DNA of 61,289 nt from Lachnospiraceae bacterium (GTDB lineage: Bacteria; Bacillota; Clostridia; Lachnospirales; Lachnospiraceae), in NCBI GenBank assembly GCA_017619615.1, contig JAFZRY010000004.1, positions 1 to 61,289 on the forward strand. Direction: 5' to 3'. Positions 31,762 to 39,900 of the stretch are shown here, one piece after another; position 1 is the stretch's first letter, and every line of letters begins with the position of its first letter. Under the pieces are notes generated by a model that saw only the letters and a list, made by a program, of their open reading frames with translations, had not been told where the DNA came from and searched no databases. A program made the position numbers and the translations under genes.

Positions 31762-32561
31762 TGGAAGGATTCGAACGGACCGCCCCCTTTGAGGCGGAAA
31801 AAGTACGCGACAAGCTGGTGGAGATGATCCGGGAGCACATGGCCCGCTGCGGCGTTTCCCGCGCCGTGCTGGGTGTTTCCGGCGGCAAGGACAGCACCGT
31901 GGCGGCGGCTCTGTGCGCGCGGGCGCTGGGGCCGGAGAACGTCTGGGGCATCATGCTGCCGGACGGCGTGCAGGCGGACATCTCGGATTCGCAGGCGGTG
32001 TGCGCCGCGCTGGGGATCCATACCCGTACGGTCAATATCGGGGCCACGCACGCGGCGCTGAAGGCGTCGGTGCAGGAAGGCCTGCCGGAGGACATTTTCC
32101 CGGGCGGCGAGCCGGTCGCGGCGGAGCGGGAGAGCAACATCAACGTGGGGCCGCGTCTGCGGATGACCACGCTGCGCTACATCGCCCAGGCCCTGGGTGC
32201 CTTCCTGTGCGGCACCGGCAACCTGTCCGAGCGCATGGTGGGCTACTGCACCAAGGACGGCGACACCAGCTGCGACTTCAACCCGCTGGGCAACCTGACC
32301 AGCAAGGAAGTGGTCGCCGTGGGCCTCACGCTGGACGAACTGCCGCCGCACCTGGTGGAGAAGGCGCCGAGCGACGGCCTGTCCGGCAAGACGGACGAGG
32401 AGCGTCTGGGCGTGACCTACCAGCAGATCCACGACTGGATCCGGAAGGGCACTTCCGGCGACGCGGCCGCGGACGAAGTGATCCGGAAGAAGTGGCTGTC
32501 CAGCGCGCACAAGCGCCGGCTGCCGCCGATTCTGGACCCGTTCACGGGTGAGATCGTATGA
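31761..32561 (+). CDS. nadE: NAD synthetase, ammonia-dependent
   Basis: 266 residues. LGVSGGKDSTVAAAL is the ATP-binding SGGxDS loop (about 39-53), and GTGNLSERMVGYCTKDGD the adenylate/NH3 site. No glutaminase domain, so it uses free ammonia to convert deamido-NAD to NAD. Start at 31761 (ATG directly at the pncB stop); the next gene overlaps by 4 bp. Confidence 0.95.
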   Translation: MEGFERTAPFEAEKVRDKLVEMIREHMARCGVSRAVLGVSGGKDSTVAAALCARALGPENVWGIMLPDGVQADISDSQAVCAALGIHTRTVNIGATHAALKASVQEGLPEDIFPGGEPVAAERESNINVGPRLRMTTLRYIAQALGAFLCGTGNLSERMVGYCTKDGDTSCDFNPLGNLTSKEVVAVGLTLDELPPHLVEKAPSDGLSGKTDEERLGVTYQQIHDWIRKGTSGDAAADEVIRKKWLSSAHKRRLPPILDPFTGEIV

Positions 32562-33823
32562 AGATCGGTCTGGTGGGCGGGACCTTCGACCCCATCCACC
32601 GGGGCCACGTGCTGCTGGGCGTTGTCGCCCGGCAGCAGTTTGATTTGGATGAGATCTGGTTCCTGCCGGCAGGCCAGCCCTACTTCAAGGAGGGCAAAAA
32701 GGTCAGCCCCGCGCAGGACCGGCTCGCGATGACGAAGCGCGCGCTGGACGGCCTGGCATGGGCCCGCGTGTGCGATATCGAACTGCGCCGCGAGGGCCGC
32801 ACCTATACCTGCGAGACGGTGGAGGAGCTGCGCGCACGGTACCCGGAGCACGAATTCAGTTTCATTTTCGGCGCGGACTGCCTGGACCAGCTGGACAGCT
32901 GGCGGGAGCCGGAGAGGATCCTGGCTGGCGCGCGGATCCTCGCGGCCGGCCGGGGCAGCGGGACGGATTATGACGCGATGGAGCGGAAAGCCGCGGCGCT
33001 GATGACGCGCTTCGGCGGGCAGATCCGCGTGATGCCGTTCCCCGCGCTGGACGTTTCTTCCACGCTGGTCCGCGAGCGCATGCGGGAAGGGCTGGACGTG
33101 TCGGACCTGCTGCCGGAAGCGGTGGCGGCGTATGCGGAGAGGCAGGGGCTGTATAGAGAAGTCGATCATTCCTCCTTTACCGCTGTCGTCTTTGATATGG
33201 ACGGCACGCTCCTGGACACCGAAAAACTCTTTATCGATGCCTGGGAAGAAGCGGAAGGGTGCGTGACGCCGGAACTGGAGGAAGCGCTCTACGCGATCAT
33301 CGGCGTGACCCGCGAGCGCTCGGAGGAGATCATTTACGAACGCCTGGGCGCGGATTATCCTTATGAAGAACGCCGCATTGCGGTGGACGAAGTGTTCCGC
33401 CGGACCCGCGAAAACGGCGCGCTGCCCGTCAAAGCCGGCGCGGCGGAGATCCTGCGGACGCTGTGGCGGAAGGGCTACAGACTGGCCCTGGCGTCCTCCA
33501 CGGAGCGGGAACTCGTGATCCCGGAACTGGAAGCGGCGGGCCTGCTGCCGTACTTCGACGCGGTCATCTGCGGCGGCGACGCGGCGCGCGGCAAGCCGGC
33601 GCCGGACATCTTCCTGAAGGCGGCGGAAGCGCTGGGCACGGCCCCCGGCCGCTGCCTGGCGGTGGAGGATTCCCGCAACGGCATCCTGTCAGCCCACGCG
33701 GCGGGCATGATCCCGCTGATGGTCCCGGACCTGCTCCCGCCCGACGAAGAGATCGCTGCCCTGGCGGCGGACATCTGCCCGGACCTGCCGACCGCGCAGA
33801 CCTGGATCGCGCTGCACGGATAA
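32558..33823 (+). CDS. nadD: Nicotinate-nucleotide adenylyltransferase fused to a HAD phosphatase
   Basis: 421 residues in two domains. Residues 1-200 are NadD, with GGTFDPIHRGHV and the C-terminal ALDVSSTLVRERMREG (the ISSTxIR region). Residues 208-421 are a HAD phosphatase of the beta-phosphoglucomutase type: VVFDMDGTLLDTEKLF with nucleophile Asp213, then GKPAPDIFLKAAEALG and VEDSRNGI. NadD makes deamido-NAD for NadE. The HAD domain may dephosphorylate a nucleotide or a sugar phosphate and is not usual in NadD. Overlaps nadE by 4 bp. Confidence 0.88.
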   Translation: MKIGLVGGTFDPIHRGHVLLGVVARQQFDLDEIWFLPAGQPYFKEGKKVSPAQDRLAMTKRALDGLAWARVCDIELRREGRTYTCETVEELRARYPEHEFSFIFGADCLDQLDSWREPERILAGARILAAGRGSGTDYDAMERKAAALMTRFGGQIRVMPFPALDVSSTLVRERMREGLDVSDLLPEAVAAYAERQGLYREVDHSSFTAVVFDMDGTLLDTEKLFIDAWEEAEGCVTPELEEALYAIIGVTRERSEEIIYERLGADYPYEERRIAVDEVFRRTRENGALPVKAGAAEILRTLWRKGYRLALASSTERELVIPELEAAGLLPYFDAVICGGDAARGKPAPDIFLKAAEALGTAPGRCLAVEDSRNGILSAHAAGMIPLMVPDLLPPDEEIAALAADICPDLPTAQTWIALHG

Positions 33824-33903
33824 TAATTTGTCAACGGTCTGCAACATTTGCTCCGCCCCGTCTGTATTCCGGGTGAAGAGCAATAAACAAGGAGGACCGA
33901 CTC

Positions 33904-35229
33904 ATGAAAACGGTGAAGAAAATGATCGCATTATTAGTAGTTTTTGCATTGCTGCTCTGCACGGCGGCCTGCGGCGCGAACGAATCTGCGCAGCCGTCCG
34001 GCAATCCGGGCACCACGACCAAAGCCCCGGAAACGGATCCGCCCGCTCCCCGCAAAGTGCAGGCCGCGGACCTGCTGGAGGCCTTCACGGCCCGCCAGGT
34101 AGAGGACAAGGCCACGGACGACACGTTCACGGCCGCCGCCTTCGACTGGGCTGCGAAGCTGTTCAGCCAGGTCTACGCAGGGGAAGGAGAGCAGAAGACC
34201 CTGCTGGTCTCCCCGCTGTCCGTGCTGATCGCGCTCGCCATGACCGCGAACGGCGCCAAAGGCGAGACCCTGAAGGAGATGGAGCAGGTCCTGGGCGGCC
34301 TGGGCATCGACGACCTGAACGCCTACCTGCGCACCTACTTAAAGTCCCTGCCTTCCTCGGAACTGGCCAAGTTCGCGTTTGCGAACGCGATCTGGTTCAA
34401 GGATGACCCGGATTTCCTCGTGGAGGACGAATTCCTGCAGAAAGTCGTGGACTATTATGACGCGGCGGTCCGCAAGGCGCCGTTCGACGAGACCACCGTG
34501 CAGGAGATCAACCAGTGGGTCGCCCTGCACACGGACGACATGATCGAAAAGCTGCTGGAAGAGCTGAAGGACAGCGACCGCATGGTCCTGGTCAACGCCC
34601 TGGTCTTCGACGCCAAGTGGCAGGTCCCGTTCCTGGAAGAGGAATGCAGAGAGGACGTATTTACCGGTCTGGACGGTCGGAAGGGCACGGCCACCTTCAT
34701 GTCGCAGGAGATCCATTCCTATATCGAGAGCGACGAGGCGATCGGCTTTACCAAGTCCTACAAAGATGATACCTACCGTTTCGTGGCGCTGCTGCCCAAA
34801 GATGAGGAGGGGTTCGAGGACTTTGTGAAAGGCCTGACCGGCGAGAAGCTGGCGGCGCTGATAAACAGCGAGAATGGCGACAGGACCATCATCAGAATGC
34901 CGAAATTCAGCTACGATTACGATACGAGCCTGGTCTCGGTCCTGGAGGCGATGGGCATGAAGAAAGCCTTTACGGACAGAGCGGATTTCTCCGGCATCAG
35001 CACCACGGAAGCGGTGTGCATCGGCGACGTGCTCCACAAGACCCACATCGACCTGGATTCCGAAGGCACCCGCGCCGCCGCCGTCACCGCCGTCATGATG
35101 CTCAGCGCGACGGCCGTCATGCAGCCGCCGCACCGGGTGACGCTGGACCGGCCTTTCGTGTACATGATCGTGGATTCCGCGACGAATCTGCCGGTGTTCA
35201 TGGGCACCGTGACCGGATTCGGCGAGTAA
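33904..35229 (+). CDS. Serpin (serine protease inhibitor) lipoprotein
   Basis: 441 residues. A lipoprotein signal (MKTVKKMIALLVVFALLLCTAAC, Cys23) and a Pro/Thr linker precede a complete serpin domain. LLVSPLSVLIALAMTANGAKGETLKEM starts it, and the reactive loop begins at Glu387 (EGTRAAAVTAV hinge), ending before RVTLDRPFVYMIVDSATNLPVFMGTV. By the usual numbering the scissile bond is near SA-TA, so P1 is a small residue, which would suit elastase-like or subtilisin-like targets. It is exported and anchored; bacterial serpins protect against host or competitor proteases. Separate transcript with a strong terminator. Confidence 0.9.
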   Translation: MKTVKKMIALLVVFALLLCTAACGANESAQPSGNPGTTTKAPETDPPAPRKVQAADLLEAFTARQVEDKATDDTFTAAAFDWAAKLFSQVYAGEGEQKTLLVSPLSVLIALAMTANGAKGETLKEMEQVLGGLGIDDLNAYLRTYLKSLPSSELAKFAFANAIWFKDDPDFLVEDEFLQKVVDYYDAAVRKAPFDETTVQEINQWVALHTDDMIEKLLEELKDSDRMVLVNALVFDAKWQVPFLEEECREDVFTGLDGRKGTATFMSQEIHSYIESDEAIGFTKSYKDDTYRFVALLPKDEEGFEDFVKGLTGEKLAALINSENGDRTIIRMPKFSYDYDTSLVSVLEAMGMKKAFTDRADFSGISTTEAVCIGDVLHKTHIDLDSEGTRAAAVTAVMMLSATAVMQPPHRVTLDRPFVYMIVDSATNLPVFMGTVTGFGE

Positions 35230-35269
35230 AAGGGAGACTATCCCCGGAAACAGTTCCGTCAAATAAAAC

Positions 35270-35306
35270 AGCGGCATGACCTTTGGGCCATGCCGCTTTC
35301 TTTTTA
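35270..35306. terminator. Bidirectional terminator between serpin and pmbA
   Basis: Perfect 9-bp stem AGCGGCATG / CATGCCGCT with T runs on both sides. Confidence 0.85.
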
Positions 35307-35317
35307 TTTCTGCCTGC

Positions 35318-36535
35318 TCAGATCTTATCCACGTCCATCTTCACGGCGATCAGCATCTCGCCTTCGACCGGATCGTTATGGACCGCGCCGAGATAGTCTT
35401 TTCCGAACATGCCGAAGAAATCGCCGCTGATGTTCAGCTGAGGCAGGCGGCCTTTCAGCACGCCGTCTTCCAGCAGATACGCCATCTGCACCGGCGCGGC
35501 GAAATGCCCGTCGGGCGTGGCGTCGCCGCCGGAGGAGACGACCGCGAGCACGGCTTTGCCGGGGACCAGGTCTTTCAGGCTCTGCGCCGTCGGCTCCGGA
35601 TACAGACGGTGGAATCCGATGCCCGGGACGCCGTCGTACGGCGCGTCCGCGCTGCCGAGGTTCGGAAGACCGTACTGCTCCGCCGTTTTTTTCGTGGTCA
35701 CGAGCCCGGTCAGCACGCCGTTTTTCACAAACACAGGCCGGCAGTCCTCCGCGACGCAGCCTTCGGCGTCAAAGAAGCAGGTCCCGCATGCGGTCGACGG
35801 GTTCATGTCGTCACGGATGGTCAGTTTATCGGAGAACACCTTTTCCCCCAGTTTTCCGCTGAGAAGAGAAGCTCCCGCCGCGTACAGATCGCCCACGAAG
35901 TGCTGCATGAACGAGCCGTACAGGCTTTCCGCCTGCGCCACGACGGGATAGCGGCCGGGAGCCAGATCCGCGGGCGTGCAGAACGCGTCATACTGCATTT
36001 TGAAGTAGGAGAGGAGCTCGTCCGCATCGAAGTGGTCGCCGCCCCAGACCAGGAACGTGTCGAACAGGTTGCCGGAGCCGCGGTCCTGCGCGAGCAGTTC
36101 CACGGAGATCGAACGGCCAGTACTGACCAGCCGGCGGCCGGCGGAATTGCGGTATTCCGTGCGGTCATCCTCCAGGCGGATCTTGTGAGAGAGCGCGAAT
36201 CTCGGGCACAGTTCGCCGAGCCGGTCGAGGAACGCCTGCATCGTGGGGATGAACGCGGGGATCGGGATGATCTCCTCATCTTGATGCTTTTCGAGTTCCA
36301 GCGCGCCTTCCGGCCGGCAGGGATACGGGATCCCGAAGCCGAGCGCTTCCTTTGCCTGTTCCGTAAGCTTTTCCTCGTCCGGTTCGCCCAGGCAGCCGGC
36401 GACGCCGATCAGGCCGTTCTCATAGACCCGGACGGTTCCGGTCGTTTTTTCCAGTTCGCGGAAGCTGTCGATCTTCCCCGCGGTCACGTTCAGCGTGACG
36501 CTGTGTTCGGTCTTTTTGATGAATTCTTTTTCCAT
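35318..36535 (-). CDS. pmbA: TldD/PmbA family protein (TldE-like partner)
   Basis: 405 residues. It resembles PmbA/TldE: GCFAGA-like VSSGGDATPDGHFAAPVQMAYLLEDG at the C-terminus and ENGLIGVAGCLGEP near the N-terminus. It lacks the HExxxH zinc motif found in the partner, as TldE proteins do. It forms the non-catalytic half of the TldD/TldE protease, which processes modified peptides and degrades unstructured ones. It starts 10 bp after the tldD gene stop, so they form an operon. Confidence 0.85.
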   Translation of the reverse strand: MEKEFIKKTEHSVTLNVTAGKIDSFRELEKTTGTVRVYENGLIGVAGCLGEPDEEKLTEQAKEALGFGIPYPCRPEGALELEKHQDEEIIPIPAFIPTMQAFLDRLGELCPRFALSHKIRLEDDRTEYRNSAGRRLVSTGRSISVELLAQDRGSGNLFDTFLVWGGDHFDADELLSYFKMQYDAFCTPADLAPGRYPVVAQAESLYGSFMQHFVGDLYAAGASLLSGKLGEKVFSDKLTIRDDMNPSTACGTCFFDAEGCVAEDCRPVFVKNGVLTGLVTTKKTAEQYGLPNLGSADAPYDGVPGIGFHRLYPEPTAQSLKDLVPGKAVLAVVSSGGDATPDGHFAAPVQMAYLLEDGVLKGRLPQLNISGDFFGMFGKDYLGAVHNDPVEGEMLIAVKMDVDKI

Positions 36536-36545
36536 GGCTTTCTCC

Positions 36546-37883
36546 TCACTGCACGTTCATGGACGATATCCGGACATACGGCCCGCCGAAGCCGACGGGC
36601 AGGCCCATCTGCTCCATCTTGCCGCAGCCGCCGGTGACGAAGGACAGCAGTTCGACGTCCTTCGTGAGCCCGTCGATCAGGCCGAGCGTTTCGAACACGG
36701 AACCTGTGATCACGCTGATCTGCACCGGACGGCCCAGTTTGCCGTCCGCGATCTCGTAGGCCAGGGCCGGCGCGATGGTGAACGTGCTCATGCCGCTGCC
36801 GTGGCGGATCGTCTTGATGTAATAGCCTTTTTCGATCGGGGCGATGAGCTCGTCGAAACTCAGACCGCCGCCCTCGATATACGTCGTGGTCATGCGGACG
36901 ATCGGCTCGAAGGTGCAGTCGATCGCGCGCGCGTTGCCGGTCAGTCCTTCGTCCAGCGCCGCCGCGGTCGCCGCGCTGTGCAGGCGGCCTGCCAGCACGC
37001 CGTTCTTGATCAGATAGTTCCGGCGCGCCTTCGTGCCCTCGTCGTCGTACGGGACGAACCCGCTGCCGGGGACGCTGCCGCATTCCGCGATCGACAGGAT
37101 CGGCGAGCCGACGGCCTTGCCGAGCTGCCATTCGTCCTTCATGGACTCGTCGGACAGCATGAAATCCGACTCGGACTTGTGGCCGAAGGATTCGTGCGCG
37201 AACACGCCCGCGGCTTCCGGAGAGAGGACCACCGGATATTTCCCGGCTTCCACCGGCACGGAATTCCGCAGGAAATATGTCTGCTCCCGGACCGCGCCGC
37301 GGATCGCCTCCGTCAGTCCCTGCAGATCGTCAAAGCGCGTCCCGCCCTTCTGCCAGTGGCCCGAGAATTTCTTCCCCCCCTCCGCCATGCTGAACGAGAA
37401 TGCCAGGCCGCAGGTCTGGTAGTCGTACGCGATGTCCGCGCCGAGGCTGGACAGAAAGCGGAACTGACTGTTCCGGTCCAGATAATGGCCTTCCGGCAGC
37501 GCGACGCAGGAGTCTTCCTCCAGGAGCGGCAGATAGGAGAGCAGGAGCGCCTGCTTTTCTTTGAGAGGGACGTCGCGGACGGAGCAGTCCGCAAAGTTCG
37601 AAATGCTGTCGCGGTTCTTCTCGAAGCGCCGCACGACCGGATCGCCGAGGATGCGCGGGTTCTCCGACGCGGCGGCGTACAGCCCGTCCAGCGTTTTCTG
37701 CAGATGGTCAACGTCCGTCACGGACGCGTAGTACCAGAGGTTTCCGTCGTAGACCCGCAGAAATGCCTGCCGCTCCCGGCGGTTCCGCATCTCTTCGAGC
37801 GCGCCCGCTTTGTAAGAAATGACGGTGCGGCTCCGGTCTTCGATGCGGATGTCGGCGTAGAAGCCGTCTCGAAATTGGATCAT
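36546..37883 (-). CDS. tldD: TldD metalloprotease, catalytic subunit
   Basis: 445 residues. The zinc motif HESFGH is present in GVFAHESFGHKSESD. The GGGLSFDELIAPIEKGYYIKTIRHG and IADGKLGRPVQISVITGSVFETL segments are standard TldD. Together with pmbA it would form the zinc protease heterodimer in the cytoplasm. The RBS GAAAGGAGAAG precedes the ATG. A 19-bp palindrome sits about 90 bp upstream of its start. Confidence 0.92.
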   Translation of the reverse strand: MIQFRDGFYADIRIEDRSRTVISYKAGALEEMRNRRERQAFLRVYDGNLWYYASVTDVDHLQKTLDGLYAAASENPRILGDPVVRRFEKNRDSISNFADCSVRDVPLKEKQALLLSYLPLLEEDSCVALPEGHYLDRNSQFRFLSSLGADIAYDYQTCGLAFSFSMAEGGKKFSGHWQKGGTRFDDLQGLTEAIRGAVREQTYFLRNSVPVEAGKYPVVLSPEAAGVFAHESFGHKSESDFMLSDESMKDEWQLGKAVGSPILSIAECGSVPGSGFVPYDDEGTKARRNYLIKNGVLAGRLHSAATAAALDEGLTGNARAIDCTFEPIVRMTTTYIEGGGLSFDELIAPIEKGYYIKTIRHGSGMSTFTIAPALAYEIADGKLGRPVQISVITGSVFETLGLIDGLTKDVELLSFVTGGCGKMEQMGLPVGFGGPYVRISSMNVQ

Positions 37884-37972
37884 GGATCTTCTCCTTTCGG
37901 GTTTCTGAGGTGATTATAGCGGAAAGAGAGGGAAAAGAGAAGACACGGTTCATATTGAAAAGATTTGACATT

Positions 37973-37991
37973 CTCATACTGACAGTATGAG
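37973..37991. promoter_or_regulatory. Perfect palindrome upstream of tldD
   Basis: CTCATACTG-A-CAGTATGAG is a perfect 9-1-9 palindrome about 90-110 bp before the tldD start, on the promoter side. This is the expected shape of a dimeric regulator site. TTGACA lies just beside it at 37965-37970 on the + strand, but no -10 follows at the right distance there. Confidence 0.5.
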
Positions 37992-38008
37992 TTTTGAGAA
38001 AGGACACA

Positions 38009-38040
38009 CAAAAAGGGACTGCTGAAAGATCAGCAGCCCC
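38009..38040 (-). terminator. Terminator of the ABC exporter operon
   Basis: On the minus strand GGGGCTGCTGA pairs with TCAGCAGTCCC and is followed by TTTTTGTG. Confidence 0.85.
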
Positions 38041-38079
38041 GTATATGATGGAGTGGCGCCTGGCAGCGCTTCGGTGTTT

Positions 38080-39900
38080 TTACCCTAACACACTTGCCGT
38101 GGCTTCGTCCTCGTACTGTCTCGTGAACAGTTCGTGGTAATAGCCGTGGAGGTTCAGCAGTTCGCGGTGGCGGCCCTGCTCCACGATCTTGCCGCCTTTT
38201 ACGACCAGGATGCAGTCCGCATTCTGGACGGTGGACAGACGGTGGGCGATCATGATGGAGGTCCGGCCTTTCACGATGGTGTCGATGGCCTTCTGGATCT
38301 TCTGCTCCGTGATCGTATCCACGGAGGAAGTCGCCTCGTCCAGCACCAGGATCTTCGGGTCGGCCAGGATCGCGCGCGCGAAGCTGAGCAGCTGCTTTTC
38401 GCCGGTGGAGAGGAGCGAGCCGCCTTCGCCGACGTCGGTGTCCAGGCCTTTCTCCAGCTTCTCCACGACTTCCGTGGCGGAGACCAGCTCCAGCGCCCGG
38501 CGGATGTCGTCCTCGGAGGCGTCCGGGTTCCCGTACAGCAGGTTCTCCCGGACCGTCCCGGAGAACAGGTGCGGCGTCTGCAGCACGTAGCCCAGCGCGC
38601 TGTGGAGCCACAGCTGGCTGCGCTCGCGGGCGTCGCGGCCGTCGATCAGCACGCGGCCCTCAGTGGGCTCATAGAAGCGGCAGACCAGGTTGACCAGCGT
38701 GGATTTGCCGGCGCCGGTCTCGCCGACGATGGCGATGCTGCTCCCGAACGGGATCTTGAGGTCAAAGTGCTCCAGCACCATTTCCTCGCCGTCGGGATAG
38801 TGGAAGGAGACGTCCTGGAACTCGATGTCGCCCTTGATCTCTTCCCAGTTTTCCCGCACCGGGTCGAAGCTGTCGCCGTAGATCCGGACCACCTCGTCGG
38901 TGTCCGTTACGTCGGACTTCGTTTCGAGCAGGCGGGTCAGGCGCTCGATGTTCACCTGCGTGGTGATGAAGTCGGAGATCACGTCGATGATCCAGCGCAC
39001 CGGCTCCATCATCCCCTGCGCGTACGACATGAACAGCGAGAACGTACCCACGTCCTCGGCCGCCAGCACGCCGCCCTTCCACAGCACGATGGCCAGCGCC
39101 AGCGAGGAGGCCAGCCCGATCGTGGAGGCGAACAGGCCCCGGAAGCGCGCGGCCTTCACGGTGGTGCGCCGCATGTTGGCGGTCTCGGCCCGGAAATCCT
39201 TTTCGATCAGGTCCTCCACGGCCAGCGTCTTGATGGTGCGGGCGCCGGTGATGCCTTCGTTGAAATTGCCCGTGATGCGGGAGTTGATCTCGCGCACCTC
39301 GCGGTTCACTTTGATCAGCCGTGCCTGGAACAGGCTGAACAGGATCACGATGAGCGGCAGCACCAGCAGCACCAGCAGCGCCAGCTTCGGCCGCACGGCC
39401 AGCATCACGGCGATGGCGCCGATCAGGTACGTCCCCTGCCACACGCCCTCCGCCAGGGACCAGGAGAACAGTCCGCCGATGCGCGACGTGTCGCTCATGA
39501 CGCGGGAGTGGATGTACCCCACGCTGTTCTGATTGTAGTACGAAAACGCCAGCGTCTGCAGATGGCCGAACGCCAGGCTGCGCAGGTCCTTGTCCACGGA
39601 CACTTCCAGCGTCAGCGCCAGGTGCCCGTTGATGTAGTTGGCCGCCGCCGTGAAGATCAGGGAGGCCACGTAGATGACGAGGAACCAGGGCAGCGTGTCC
39701 AGCGTGCCCAGCCCCACGAAATGATTCAGCGCGTAGCGCTGGTACAGCGGGATGATGATGTCGATCGTGCTGCCCACCAGGCCGGTGAGCACCATGACCA
39801 GCATCATGCCCCGGTATTTTTTGATATACGGCATGATCTTCGGGATCCCGAAGAACGGCAGGGACTTCTTCTCCTGCTTATCTTCCTGCTTATCCGGCAT
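38080..39900 (-). CDS. ABC multidrug exporter subunit with canonical Walker B, degenerate signature
   Basis: 606 residues: six membrane spans (about 30-330), then an ATPase domain. Walker A GETGAGKST and Walker B ILVLDEATSSVDT with catalytic Glu are intact. The signature is LSTGEKQ instead of LSGGQ. The gene overlaps the upstream partner by 11 bp. In heterodimers of the BmrCD and TM287/288 type, the active site is split between one normal and one degenerate pair; this subunit supplies the good Walker B. Export of drugs or lipids is likely; the substrate is unknown. Confidence 0.88.
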   Translation of the reverse strand: MPDKQEDKQEKKSLPFFGIPKIMPYIKKYRGMMLVMVLTGLVGSTIDIIIPLYQRYALNHFVGLGTLDTLPWFLVIYVASLIFTAAANYINGHLALTLEVSVDKDLRSLAFGHLQTLAFSYYNQNSVGYIHSRVMSDTSRIGGLFSWSLAEGVWQGTYLIGAIAVMLAVRPKLALLVLLVLPLIVILFSLFQARLIKVNREVREINSRITGNFNEGITGARTIKTLAVEDLIEKDFRAETANMRRTTVKAARFRGLFASTIGLASSLALAIVLWKGGVLAAEDVGTFSLFMSYAQGMMEPVRWIIDVISDFITTQVNIERLTRLLETKSDVTDTDEVVRIYGDSFDPVRENWEEIKGDIEFQDVSFHYPDGEEMVLEHFDLKIPFGSSIAIVGETGAGKSTLVNLVCRFYEPTEGRVLIDGRDARERSQLWLHSALGYVLQTPHLFSGTVRENLLYGNPDASEDDIRRALELVSATEVVEKLEKGLDTDVGEGGSLLSTGEKQLLSFARAILADPKILVLDEATSSVDTITEQKIQKAIDTIVKGRTSIMIAHRLSTVQNADCILVVKGGKIVEQGRHRELLNLHGYYHELFTRQYEDEATASVLG

